Positions 1 to 10,970 of a stretch of 64,000 nucleotides of DNA are shown here, in pieces; position 1 is the first letter of the stretch, and every line of letters begins with the position of its first letter. Source of the stretch: Cavenderia fasciculata (taxonomy: Eukaryota > Evosea > Eumycetozoa > Acytosteliales > Cavenderiaceae). A model generated the notes under the pieces. That model saw nothing but the letters and a program-made list of their open reading frames with translations. It did not search any database and was not told the DNA's origin. Location of the stretch: assembly GCF_000203815.1 (NCBI RefSeq), contig NW_004457736.1, forward strand, positions 1-64,000, written 5' to 3'. A program made the translations under genes and the position numbers.

Positions 1-35
1 CCCACCTATCGTACGAGTTTAAACTAATGTCTCTT

Positions 36-57
36 ATATCTATCTATCTATCTATCG

Positions 58-115
<58 letters not shown>
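36..115. repeat. TATC tetranucleotide microsatellite
   Basis: About 19 tandem TATC units with one interruption (TATCGATC near position 55). The open frame through it is only an artefact of the repeat. The remaining bases up to 297 are AT-rich and show no gene. Confidence 0.95.
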
Positions 116-297
116 ATATCTCTATCTCTCAATAATGAATAATGTAATGAATAGACGTCAGCTCATCCTCCTTGAGCAAGGTGGTATCAGATCGGACAGC
201 CTATGTTCGATAACGAACTATAAATATCTAGATAATAAATATCTTTTTTTTTAGTATTTATTTTTAGTATTTATTTATTTATAGTATGTTTGTTTGG

Positions 298-3200
298 CTA
301 GCCGGTAAAAGAATTCAATTTGCTTCCTAGTTTTTGGTCTTGTGATCTAACCCATCTTCTCTTTCGGAGATAGATGGCAGTACCTGCCAACGCTGCAGTT
401 AAACCAATACCTCCAACCACGCTACCTACAATGATCCTCCAAGTATTCGACTGCTTGTCACAGTCGCGACCACTATCACTACCCCTGTCGACGACAAGTG
501 GTGTAAAATCTGGATCAAGTTTACATAGTGAACATTGAGGTAAATTGATTCCAATCAATGCAATCGATTGGTCAGAATCATCATCACCTTCAATTGGAGT
601 CAAAGATATTAATTCAGTCTTTGAATAAGTTGCTCTGTCATCAGACAATACAAAATCAATGAACCGACCATTGAATTGAATGTTGTCTTGGACAACACGG
701 AGATATTGAATGGATGATGACAACTCTTCCTTTGTAAAACTGTCAATTGATTGTTTCTCACAATCAAATGTGACAGATTGATCGTTATTGATGATTGATT
801 TGAATACAACTCTTAGGGTGGCAACATTGGATGTATAGGGCCACTTTGAAATAGTGAATCCAACTTTAATTGCATTGGGTGCAAGTGACAGTACTTGTTC
901 TCCAAATGTAACATTTCTAGCAATCGATGAGAATGATACTTCACTATACACTATCAAGTTTGAGAACAAACTGTTGTCTTTGACAATAGTAGTTGTATTG
1001 AGTGTATAATTGGCCATAGTTGTTTGTGTTTGGTTATTCGTTGTCAATGTAACATTCCAAGTTTCATCAATCAATGACAACTCTTGGATCACTCCACCAT
1101 CATAATCCATTTCCTGAACTGAATAGATTTCAAAATAAAAATCAATTCCATCAATATTAAAATTAACAGTTGGATTGGTTGCATTTGGTGTTATAGTTGT
1201 ATTTATATCTAAAAACAAAAAATAGAATAGAATAGAATATTTAAATTAAATTAATTAATAAATATTAATATAATAATAATAATAATATAATAATATAATA
1301 ATATTAGATTATATTTGATTATTTTTTGTTTCACACATACATTTAGTTAAACAATTATCAATTGGATTATAAGTATCAATACATTGACATTTACCAGATA
1401 TATCACAAACACCATGACCATAACAATTGTGTGTTAATCTTTGACATTGTTGTTGTGCAGTCTCTCCACTACCTCCAGTTGATGATCCTCCAGTTGTACC
1501 GGATCCATTGTTATTGTTTGGCGACCCGAAATACAATAAACTGGATGATCTAAACTCTGAACCGTTGACATTGACGTATAGATTGGCTGGACCATTTGGA
1601 GGATTAGATGCCAATTTACAAATAATGGCAAATGACAGAATGGTTTGAATATCACAATTGATAGTATCGGCTACTTTAATCGATGCTGGAGATAGATCAA
1701 ATCCAAATTGACCATAAAATCTTAATAAATTGGTTTCATTAAAATAAGTAAATGATGTTACTGTTGGATAATCTAAAAAAATATAAAAGATAAATATTAA
1801 TATTTGTAATCAAATAATAAATTGATAATTAAATAAAATATTTTAACCTACAATCTATTTTTTTTTAAAAAAAAAAGAGAAATATTAATATTAATATTCT
1901 TTCAAATGATTGATTTAATATTGTTTTAAATATTGTTTTAATACATACAAAAGTCTTTAATATTAAGTTGACTATAATAAGGATTAGATATTACATATTT
2001 AAAAGATGGAGAGATTGGAGTGGAACGTGGGAATAGACAAGTAATATTATCTGCAGTTTGACTAGTGACAGTACAATTGATGTTGTTGTCAGTCATACTG
2101 ACAGTGTGAACATGATAGGGATTGAAATATATAAAATGAATGACCAATTCATTAAAGTCACCAGTATTCTTGAGATTGACAATAGCATTAGCCACTACAA
2201 ACCCAACTTCTAAAACATTGAAAGAATAGTTGTACAATTGGTTGACTCCAAATGAGATGTCAACAGTTCTATTAGGACCTGGTGTATAGAGGGTTGTGTA
2301 TTCAATCATTTTGTTTGGAATGATTGGATAACCAGATGGATACCCCCATCCAATGTTATTTCCAATCACCGTAACTCTTGCAACATGTGATAATAAATAA
2401 AGACTTTGAATTTCAATTGCTAAAAAAATAATTAAAATAAAAAATTAATTATTAATAAATGAATATTTATATAAAATATATATATTTATGTATTACAATA
2501 CATACGACAAGTAAATCCAATAGGTGGAGGTATAGGAATAGCAGTAGCAGGATCCAAATAATAGCAATAAAAACAATCTGGTACAGAATTTACAATAGTA
2601 CCATTTAAATTGACAGTTCTAAAATTACACCAAGATTCTGGTACATCACCAACTACCAAATCTGGATTATTTTGAAGATTAACTCCAAAACCTAAAAATA
2701 AAAGAAAGTTAATTCTATTTGTGTTTGTTTGTCATTATAGATATATAAATTAAAACATACGTGGAGAAACATTTTCAAAAGCTCCTAGTGGTAAACTTCC
2801 TGTTAATTGACCATCTGTCATTATACTATTTGAAATTGAATGAGAGATTAATTAATTTATGTTTTTAAAGATATTATATTATATTTTACATACAAAGTAG
2901 TTATTGATGGAGGAATTGGGATATTTGGAAAAGCTAACAAATTACTGGCACCGGTAACACAAAAATTCTCGAGGTTTGGTGGATAGGCAGTAAAAGGAAA
3001 CGATGAAATGGATGAATTGATAAGTTGAAGAATAGATAGATTTTGATAATCTTTCATATCGGATTGGAAATTGACAGCTCCTTCCAAATAGATATGTTGC
3101 ATATTGTTTGATTTATCAATCCATAGATTAATTGGAGCCGATGTCATATTGAAAAATATTTGTGCAAATACTGTACTATTAATATTGACATCGATTATAT

Positions 3201-4230
3201 TGGGACCTGTGAATTCTAAATCCAATACTCTTAGTGATGGAAAAGACTTGGTTTGAAAGTCGAGACTAAAGTATGATACTGGTCTAATTGAAAATTTTGG
3301 TAGACTATTCAATTCTGGTAAATAGGTTAAATTAGAGATACTTAGCTCTCGTATCTCTACTCCCTTTAAATGTATAAATGCAACAGTTGAATAATTAAAA
3401 AATGTTGGTATATAATATAAATTCACTGTATCTAAAAATCCTCTATTATCAATCAATCAATAAACAAACAAAATAAAAATAATAAATTATTAATTATAAT
3501 GTCTATGTACTTTTTGGAAAAAAAAATTAATTAACATACATTGCACTAAGATTTGGCATATTCTTTGGAAAGTCTGATGGAACTATTTTAATTGATGGAT
3601 CATTTTCAATCCTAAAATAAAGAGAGAGGGAGGAAGAGAGAGAAGAGAGTGAATTAAAATAATGGATGGTAAAGAATCATAATGATATGTTTGAACATAC
3701 TTTAATGTTTGTAAGTTTGGAAGGTTTTCAAGTAATGAGAGAACACTTAAAGATTGATTCTTTGTAGTGGAGCATGATATAAGCATTGATATCAAACTTG
3801 GGAAAACTAATTGTGAAAGATTTGGATCGGGTGATCCAACATCATTGAATGACCTATTTAAATACAGATAGGTAATATGTTGTGTGCCTGAAGAGTCGGG
3901 ATCTGAGCATTGTATATTTTGGAGAAATGTTCCATTACAGATGGTTTGATCAACTGGTATTCCTTGTCCGTATTGTTTAATCAACCATTCAATCGATTGT
4001 ACTAGTAAAGAGAGAGAGTAGAGTAGAGTAGAGAAAGGTTCATTAATTAATAATTAATTAATAATTAATTTAAAATCTAGATAAATTATCATGATTGAAT
4101 TAATTTACTTACATTCATCTGATGGTAGAGTTGCATTTGATATTGAAATAAATGTCAATGTGAATAGTAATAGTGATGCTATAGACACTACCCTTAAAAA
4201 GGATAGACTATTATGTTTGTTTTTATACAT
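298..4230 (-). CDS. LRR and EGF-like type I membrane receptor (ComC-like)
   Basis: Nine-exon model: 4230-4113, 4001-3701, 3611-3540, 3442-2894, 2825-2761, 2691-2506, 2419-1949, 1772-1341, 1208-298. All junctions are GT-AG and keep frame, giving about 1034 residues. The first 32 residues form a signal peptide. The N-terminal third has irregular leucine-rich repeats with many N-glycosylation sequons. A TIG-like segment lies near residue 590. A single EGF-like module (CQ...CYGHGVC...CQC) lies near 695-731. A hydrophobic helix near 989-1010 is followed by a short basic tail (RKRRW). The order LRR, TIG, EGF, membrane helix resembles dictyostelid ComC and related cell-cell recognition proteins. That assignment is from remembered architecture, and no ligand can be inferred. 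The first exon encodes only the signal peptide plus a few residues. Confidence 0.75.
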
Positions 4231-5141
4231 GTTTTATATATATAAATATACAGTTATTATATTATATTGTTATAATTAAACAATGTTGATAGATGTTGTG
4301 TTGATGAGAAATGAGGATGAGAAAGAAGTAAGGACCGTTTCATTTACCAAATATTGCAATATTATATTCATCTACGATGTGATCGAAACTACGATATCCG
4401 ACCTAGGTTGGTGCGAGAATAGGAGTCATAGCAGAGCAAGCAGACCGCCCGACATTCCTATAAATTTATAAAGCTTATTAACATAACATCTTTCTTTTAA
4501 TAAACTCCTTCTTGATTGCCGTAGATATTTAGAATATCTGAGTATAAAATACAATTGTCAACCTTCTGACGTGCACATAGGTAGGTAGGGAGGGAGGGTA
4601 CAATACCATACCCCGATGGTAGGTGGGTTCGAAGGAAGCAGAGTGAGAGAAAGTGTTCGATCAACTCTCATCAACATAGCAAAAGATGTTGTTGGAGATA
4701 TTTTCAAGAAGATTTTTTTTTAATATTCCCGGTCATAGTAAATCCACACTATGTTGTAAAGTAGTTTCACATTCAAACGAGTTTCATGAGATGAACACCC
4801 AACATGTGTTGTTTCGAACGGGAACCCGATTCGTACCAATAAACTTTATTCAGTTCAGACCATTGTTGAGTTTACTCCGATACAAAACATTAAAAATAAT
4901 GATATTTGGATAAAAATATAAAATAGAATCAAAAAGGAATGACTCCTACTTTAAAATTTTAATGTTCTCGAGCAATGAAAAGTAATACGATAAATAAAGA
5001 TTATGTTGACATAATCTTAAGATGTAACCTCATCATCGTCATCGTCGGGGGTTCTCGACTCTTCCCATTTAAACAATGAATATCCTCTTCCTGCCTTTAC
5101 TTTATTTTAAATAATAATGGGCTACTAAAAAGCAAACCAGG
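4231..5141. other. Intergenic region, no gene seen
   Basis: Upstream flank of the LRR/EGF gene. It holds short AT-rich tracts and a purine-rich GGTAGGTAGGGAGGGAGG stretch near 4580. Short frames at 4283-4471 and 4686-4913 lack coding character. A GGTTCGAA string near 4628 is not embedded in a tRNA fold. Confidence 0.6.
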
Positions 5142-5339
5142 TCAGGAACCATGTTTGTTTAGCATCCAAGGTTTCTGCAAAATTGAGAATAGGTCATAAC
5201 AGGGTTGGTACGAGCGACCATTCACTTTGCACTCACTAAACTTTGCAATTGGGATATCGATACACTCTTCACATCTGTTGGATACATCTTGGGCTACAGT
5301 AGTAGAAGGGACTAAAATGATTGTTATTAGTGTGTTCAT
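5142..5339 (-). CDS. Small secreted cysteine-containing protein
   Basis: A single-exon frame of 65 residues starting with ATG. The first ~17 residues (MNTLITIILVPSTTVAQ) look like a short signal peptide. The rest has four cysteines (CEEC...C...C), a spacing suited to two disulfides. I do not recognise a family. It lies between two larger minus-strand genes and has its own AT-rich upstream region. It could be a chance frame, but the leader and cysteine content favour a real small secreted product. Confidence 0.45.
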   Translation of the reverse strand: MNTLITIILVPSTTVAQDVSNRCEECIDIPIAKFSECKVNGRSYQPCYDLFSILQKPWMLNKHGS

Positions 5340-5512
5340 TTCTGTTGATGATAGTATTTATTATTATTCTTTGTGATTGAATTTATTTATTTTACATAGT
5401 GTTAGTGTGTGTTATTTAATGAAATGCAACCCACTTCTTTAAAGTGGTGGAAATATTGTTTGTGTTTAAAATTAAATATTTATTAATTTGATTAAAAATA
5501 GATCGATTGGTA

Positions 5513-7958
5513 TTAATCAAAGTGAAGAGTAGAATAAATTCTCTTTGTAAAATATAAATTGCCCAAGAAGCCTACAGCCGAGAAAAGGAGTGCAGACATG
5601 AGCGAAGTGACCAATGAAAACATAAAGTAGTAGAATTTGGGTTGAGTGGCAATCGATCCAAAATTTGAGAATCCAAAAACTAACATTTTAATAAATATAT
5701 AAAGTGCTGTAAATGTTGGTCCAACAACTGATCTCCACCACCAATTGTAATCCTAAATAAAATAGAAATAATTTTGGTTTAGTTAAATTTCTTATTATTT
5801 TTTTGTTTGAACATACTTCGATTGATAATTGATAAAATTCAATTAAAACATTAACAAGTAAAACATTAACAAATAAAAGAGTGACTGCAATAAAAGTGGC
5901 AAAAGAGGCACTATAGTGGAGATCGAAAAACATGGAATTGAGGTAAATAGTAATGGGAACATTGATATTGATAAATGGAATAAATCCAAGAATGGCAGAC
6001 ATGATATATGGGTTTTGATAGAATTTTCTCTTTGGTATCATTCTTGGAATACTATTTGTATGACATGGGTATCCTGCAGGCTAAATTTTAAAATTAAAAA
6101 TATTATATATAATATTAGAAAATCTTTCTTTCTTCTTTCTTTCTTTAGATTATGTTTTGGTTAGGTTAGGTTTGTACATACAGGCCATGAATTTACAAAA
6201 TATGAACTTGCAAGTGAAAGTGGAATGGACATGAAAATAAACAATACAATAACGATAGCTACAAGTCCACCAGAAGGTGCAGTCGTATATTTATGTGACC
6301 ATAATTGAGTATTTGCAATCATTAATAATATTAATACAACAAATGAAACAAATGTTGCATTCTAAATATTAAAAAACAAATATATATATATATTAAAAAT
6401 AAATAGTTAGTATGATTTCTTTCTTTTTTAATATATTGATTTCTTTCTTCTTCTTTTTTGGTCTTACCAAAACGGCATTATAACGTTTTCTAGTACCACC
6501 AAGCATAATATAAGTTCTCATTGAGGCATAACCACCAAAGACTGCACAGAATGCGAATACAATGACAGCGGTCATTGTAAAAGCTCCGTCATTTGCAATC
6601 GATAGGAGACCACCAACATAGAACAACATGACGATAAAACTGGTGGTAGCAATTTGAATACCAGAACCTACAATGACAGAGAGTGTCATGAATCCCTTTG
6701 GAGATCTGAATACATCGGCATAGATTGATTTCCAACCAGAGTCCATCATTTCGACAAACCCACCCAACGTGTTTTCATTTCTAAATACTCTAAAGAGGAT
6801 CATTATGAATGGTACTGCGAGAATGGCTGTATTGAAAAAGGAGAGTGCAATCGAAGGTGCTTCGACAGCTGCAACGTATGGATAGTAGGCATCCCATCTA
6901 GTAGCCCATGTCTTGTCAGTGACATTGGTCCAAGTCACCCTGTATGTCCATGCCATATTAATAAGAGGTTTGTCTTGTTCAAGGATTAATCTTGAACTCT
7001 CTGAAGATGAGTATTGACATTCCTGTGCTAGATTGGAATTGACTGAATGTGCAACCACATACACTCCAACAATTTCAGCTCCTCCACTTGAACTCGACGA
7101 ATTCGTATATTCAATATGAATATTTAAATGATTATTTAAATAATAGACTGTATTGGTTTTCTAAATAGAGATAGATAAAAAGGAAAATGAATAAATAAAC
7201 AAAACAAAACAAAAGTAATACTTGGTCATTTTAAATCTACTTACATTTCCATTATAAGATCTATACAAATAACCAATATCATAACCAATTTCAATATGGT
7301 TTGAATATTTCTCACCAATTGGTAAATCATCAATATACCTATAAAAAGATAAAGAAAGATTAGTTATATGTATATTGGATATTATTAATATTTTTAGATA
7401 GTTACATAAATACTCTATATCTATTATCAATATAGTCAATTAATGAATTAACTTGATCAGATGTTACATTATAGGAAGTGTTTCCAACATGACTACAATT
7501 CAAAGATACCAATGCAGGTATATCATACAATGAGTCATATTTACGATTACCACTTAGTTTAAAGATGAATGATCCGGAGTCACCTACAGTAGTATTTGGC
7601 TTTGGGAATGGTGCTTGATAATAGTCTAATGATACTAATCCACTTTTAACTCTGTTTGCCTAAATAATATTATTAGATTGATAGATAGATAGTAAGTATA
7701 TATAAAATTGTTCAACTCTCTTGAGAGGTCAATATCCTCGACATATGATATGATAGAAAGATGACAACATACTTTTACATTGACAGTGTCACCAGTATGA
7801 TATACTGTTGGATTAGAGTTTGATAGTATTCTAGCTTCTACTTGATTATTACTACTATTGAGTAATATCGACGATACTATTAATACGAAAACTGTTAAAA
7901 GTATCGATTTGAAAGATGATGATGATGATGAAGATCTTGTGTAAAGTAATCCCATCAT
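5513..7958 (-). CDS. Transmembrane 9 superfamily protein (nonaspanin, Phg1-like)
   Basis: Seven exons: 7958-7773, 7659-7406, 7338-7245, 7160-6468, 6361-6182, 6080-5817, 5752-5513. All are in frame, giving about 636 residues, the usual TM9SF2/4 length. A signal peptide is followed by the EMP70 luminal start (HTGDTVNVK, then DYYQAPFPKPN). Further family marks are KTWATRWDAY before the first membrane helix, the GWKSIYADVFRSP loop, GSGIQIATTSFIV, and the C-terminal NWWWRS helix. The end RIYSTLHFD corresponds to the family's KxD-type Golgi/endosomal retention tail, though the usual penultimate residues differ. In Dictyostelium, Phg1 proteins act in phagocytic adhesion and in surface delivery of adhesion proteins. 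Which Phg1 paralogue this is cannot be decided here. Confidence 0.93.
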
Positions 7959-8378
7959 ATTGTTATAACAAATGTAGTAGTAGTATCTATCTTCTTCTCT
8001 TCTCTTTTCTCTTTTAAATCGAATCGAAATTAAATTTATATAAAAAATAATAATAAAATAATAGATTGTAAGGTTTTCTCAAGCAATGACTCAGATACGA
8101 AAATATCCCAAAATGAAATATTATTATTCACACTTTTTTTTTCCTTGTTTTGATGGACATCCCGACAAATAGGCCAAGATATCTTGGCTTAAATCTGATT
8201 CTATGTCTCTAAGGTATCTTTTCATTGATTTAAAATATTATTTTAATTCAAAAGAAATTTTGATTTAAAGAAAAAAAAAAAGAAAAATTGGAAATAGGAG
8301 AATAAAAAATAATATTTATTATCTATCTATTATTATCTATTATTATTCATCACAGATATTTTGTTGGGTATTTAGAAT
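7959..8378. other. Intergenic region, no gene seen
   Basis: AT-rich spacer holding the TM9 gene promoter side and the 3' flank of the small Gly/Cys gene. It contains homopolymer A and T runs and no frame with coding character. Confidence 0.6.
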
Positions 8379-8705
8379 TTACCACCATCCACTACGGCCA
8401 CCACGATCACCAAAACCATTGTCAATACAAATATCAATATCGATATCGATATCAATGTTGTTTCCACCACAACATCCACGATGACGTCTACAAGCAATGG
8501 AATTAACAGAATCACTTGATACATCAGAGTAACTTTGGACTGTTACATTTTGATTAGTTCCATGATTGGAAATTGGTGATAATTTTGATAGGTTTTCTAA
8601 AGAAAGAAGAATTTAGAATAAAGGAAAGAAAGAATAATAAGTTAAAATGTTTAGATTTTAATTAATAATTATTTTATATTTTAATGTATACTTACTAAAG
8701 ATCAT
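8379..8705 (-). CDS. HssA-like small Gly/Cys protein, left copy
   Basis: Two exons: a 10-base first exon 8705-8696 (ATGATCTTTA) with a GTAAGT donor, then 8596-8379. The product is about 75 residues. It begins MIFKNLSKLS, continues Ser/Asn-rich, has SNSIAC-type text (here VNSIACRRHRGCCGG), then an alternating NIDIDIDIDIC segment and a Gly/Arg/Trp end. The Ser-rich half followed by SIxC and GCCGG resembles the HssA/2C/7E family of dictyostelid developmentally expressed small proteins. The match is by architecture, not by full identity. It is a head-to-head partner of the gene at 9091-9422, which has the same start, intron position and Ile-Asp tail. Confidence 0.75.
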
Positions 8706-9090
8706 TTTGATGTTTTGATTTGATAAAATAGAATATAAATAATAATGTTTTAATTGTTGCTTGTATATTTGTAAATTTGTATATTGGGTTTTGTTTTGAA
8801 TGATTTGAAAATAGGATGAACAAGTTTACTATTTATAGTTTAGAATTGTCAAAAAAGATTGTTAAAACCAATCAAAAATCCTATATTCTGTGATGACTAG
8901 TCATACCCCCAATTCTAAAATAGGAATATTCTAAATGTTTGGATTTTTCAATAGTTTTTTAAAAAGAATCTTTGCATTTGATAAACTATAAATAGTAATT
9001 GGTATTGTGAATAATAATCAATTCATATTAAATTAAATATTAATTAATTAATTATCTCTTTCTTTTCTATTTACAGTTAACAAAACCAAA
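8706..9090. promoter_or_regulatory. Mirrored bidirectional promoter between paired HssA-like genes
   Basis: The 385-base spacer is shared by two divergent start codons. A 15-base element actatttatagttta at 8828-8842 recurs as its exact reverse complement at 8982-8996. Each copy contains a TATA-like core facing its own gene. A perfect 10-base palindrome TGACTAGTCA at 8894-8903 is centred on the midpoint between the two ATGs. Flanking poly-T or poly-A and CAATC-like motifs are also partly mirrored. Function is inferred from position. Confidence 0.7.
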
Positions 9091-9422
9091 ATGTTATTCA
9101 GTAAGTTTTTAAAATCATTGTAATAGGATACATGTATATGTATAAGTAATAATAATAATATTCTAACATTCCAATTTCCAATTTCGTTCATTTTCATTTC
9201 AATTTCCTTTCTTTAGAGAATCTTTCCCAACTTTCAGCAGTCTCTGGTCATTCCATCCAAAACTCATCAATCCAAGGATCAAACCATTCCAATGTTTCAA
9301 CAACAGTTGGTGAATCAATGATTGCTCGTAGAGGTTGTTGTGGTGGTCGTCGTAACCGTGGTAATAATATTGATATCGATATTGATATTGATATTAATAT
9401 TGGTGGTAATGATTGTTGTTAA
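9091..9422 (+). CDS. HssA-like small Gly/Cys protein, right copy
   Basis: Two exons: 9091-9100 (ATGTTATTCA, donor GTAAGT) and 9217-9422. The product is 71 residues: MLFKNLSQLS start, Ser/Asn/His-rich middle, ARRGCCGGRR motif, alternating NIDIDIDIDINI and a GGNDCC end. It shares start, 10-base first exon, CCGG motif and Ile-Asp repeat with the minus-strand copy at 8379-8705, so the two arose by inverted duplication. The family is probably HssA/2C/7E-like; its biochemical role is unknown. Confidence 0.78.
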
Positions 9423-9647
9423 ATATATAAATATATTGACCAGTATTCTATTATCTATCAAGTCAAACATTTATCCAAAATAAATAAATGACTATAACTG
9501 TGCTATTCTAATTTCCTATTTGTTGATCTTCCATTGTATTTAAAAATCAAGTAATAATAATGTTTGAAGATAATGATTGATTGATTGGTTGGTTGGTTGG
9601 TTATTTTAATTATTATATATTTACAAAACATTAATATTTTATGTTGT

Positions 9648-10317
9648 TTAGCATCCTGCCTGTTCAATGGCTATTTCAAGTTGATCACCACTATTCATTT
9701 TGTAATCGGATAAAAACCTGTCTTCGTTTGTACGACTACCTTGGTATATTAGTCTAAATTGGTTTTCTGAACCAATACTACGCGCCACATGTGATATGAC
9801 TCGACTAATCTTTGTCTTCTTTGGGTTCTTGATGTTTACTCTTATGTTGCTACCATCTGACATTTGTACAATTAAATAGAATCCTTGGTCTGTCGGTGTT
9901 GTCATTTTTGTTGGTGTTGAAGGTGTTATTGTTGGTGAAGGTGTTGGTGTTGGTATTGGAGATGAGGGTTTTTGATATTGAAGTGCTTGAGGTTTATTAA
10001 GAAACATTTGTTGGAGTTGGTATAGAGCTTGTTGTTGAGGGGTTTGTGGCTGTTGTTGTTGGGGCTGTTGGTATGGAGTTTGAGGTTGTTGCTGTTGTAG
10101 TGCTGGTGGTTGTTGGTATGGAGTTTGTTGTTGTTGTTGTTGTTGTTGCTGTAGTGGTGGTGGTTGGTATGATTGTTGGTATGAAGTTTGTTGTTGTTGA
10201 GGTTCAAGTTTAACGAAATTGTCATCAATACTTATATTAATTGACGGACTAATAGTATCATTGTTAATGTTACTACTATTATTATTGTTGTTGTTGTTGT
10301 TGTTGATATTGTTATTC

Positions 10318-10364
<47 letters not shown>

Positions 10365-10811
10365 TAGATATTGAGTATCCCAAATAGTAGTAGATGTATT
10401 ATTTTCAAACTTTTGATAGTATTTTTGGTAGAGATCCAGCGTTCGATCATATCTCTTTTTCTTTTCAACAGTGTCATCCATGCTTGCACTGACACGGTGA
10501 TGTATCATTCTACCAAACTTGTCACACATATCTTGATAGGACATTGTATGGAGGATGTGCATATGCCACACTCGATCGATGAGTGGAGATGGTGATAACT
10601 TGGTTGCTTCCAGTCTTGATCCAATACCTTGATTGCTATGAATCTTAGATACTCTTTAATCAACAACGATGCGATATCTTTCAACTCTGGGTGATGGTAT
10701 GTAAAGATACTATGTAGTGCAATCGCATCCACTTGTAACAATTTATAACTAACTGTTAGAATATCTTCTGTCAACAATACCATATATTTAGCTGTTGTGA
10801 TGATTTGATTG
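9648..10811 (-). pseudogene. WHxHIL plus ubiquitin-like paralogue with a frameshift
   Basis: This is a paralogue of the intact gene at 10971-11765. The text KEYLRFIAIKVLDQDW matches KEYLKFITLKVLDQDW there. Just after it, near 10609, one base is missing relative to the paralogue, so the following VWHMHIL, HH and Tyr-rich helical part is in another frame. Downstream is a long poly-Asn tract, then Gln/Pro repeats (TPYQQP), then a ubiquitin-like domain of about 75 residues ending in QAGC. An intron acceptor TTTCAG precedes 10811. The 5' exon above it is unclear (a candidate ATG lies near 10888). The long open frame after the shift and the intact Ubl suggest a recent lesion, a base-calling error, or an unrecognised splice. 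Confidence 0.6.
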
Positions 10812-10970
10812 CTGAAACAAACAAACAAACAAATAAATAAATAAATAAACAAATAAACAAAGTTATATTTTGGCTCAAGCGATGGTTCATCGCGCAAGTA
10901 TACTTTTAAATTGGAGGTTTTTTTAATTATTTTTTATTTTCTTTATGCACTTCTTTGAGTCATTCATTGT

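Noticed and set aside
27-254. Open frame of 75 codons at the window start
   Set aside because: It is the TATC microsatellite read as Leu/Ser/Ile/Tyr; no coding character outside it.
4600-4650. GGTTCGAA string resembling a tRNA B box
   Set aside because: No acceptor or anticodon stems can be formed around it.
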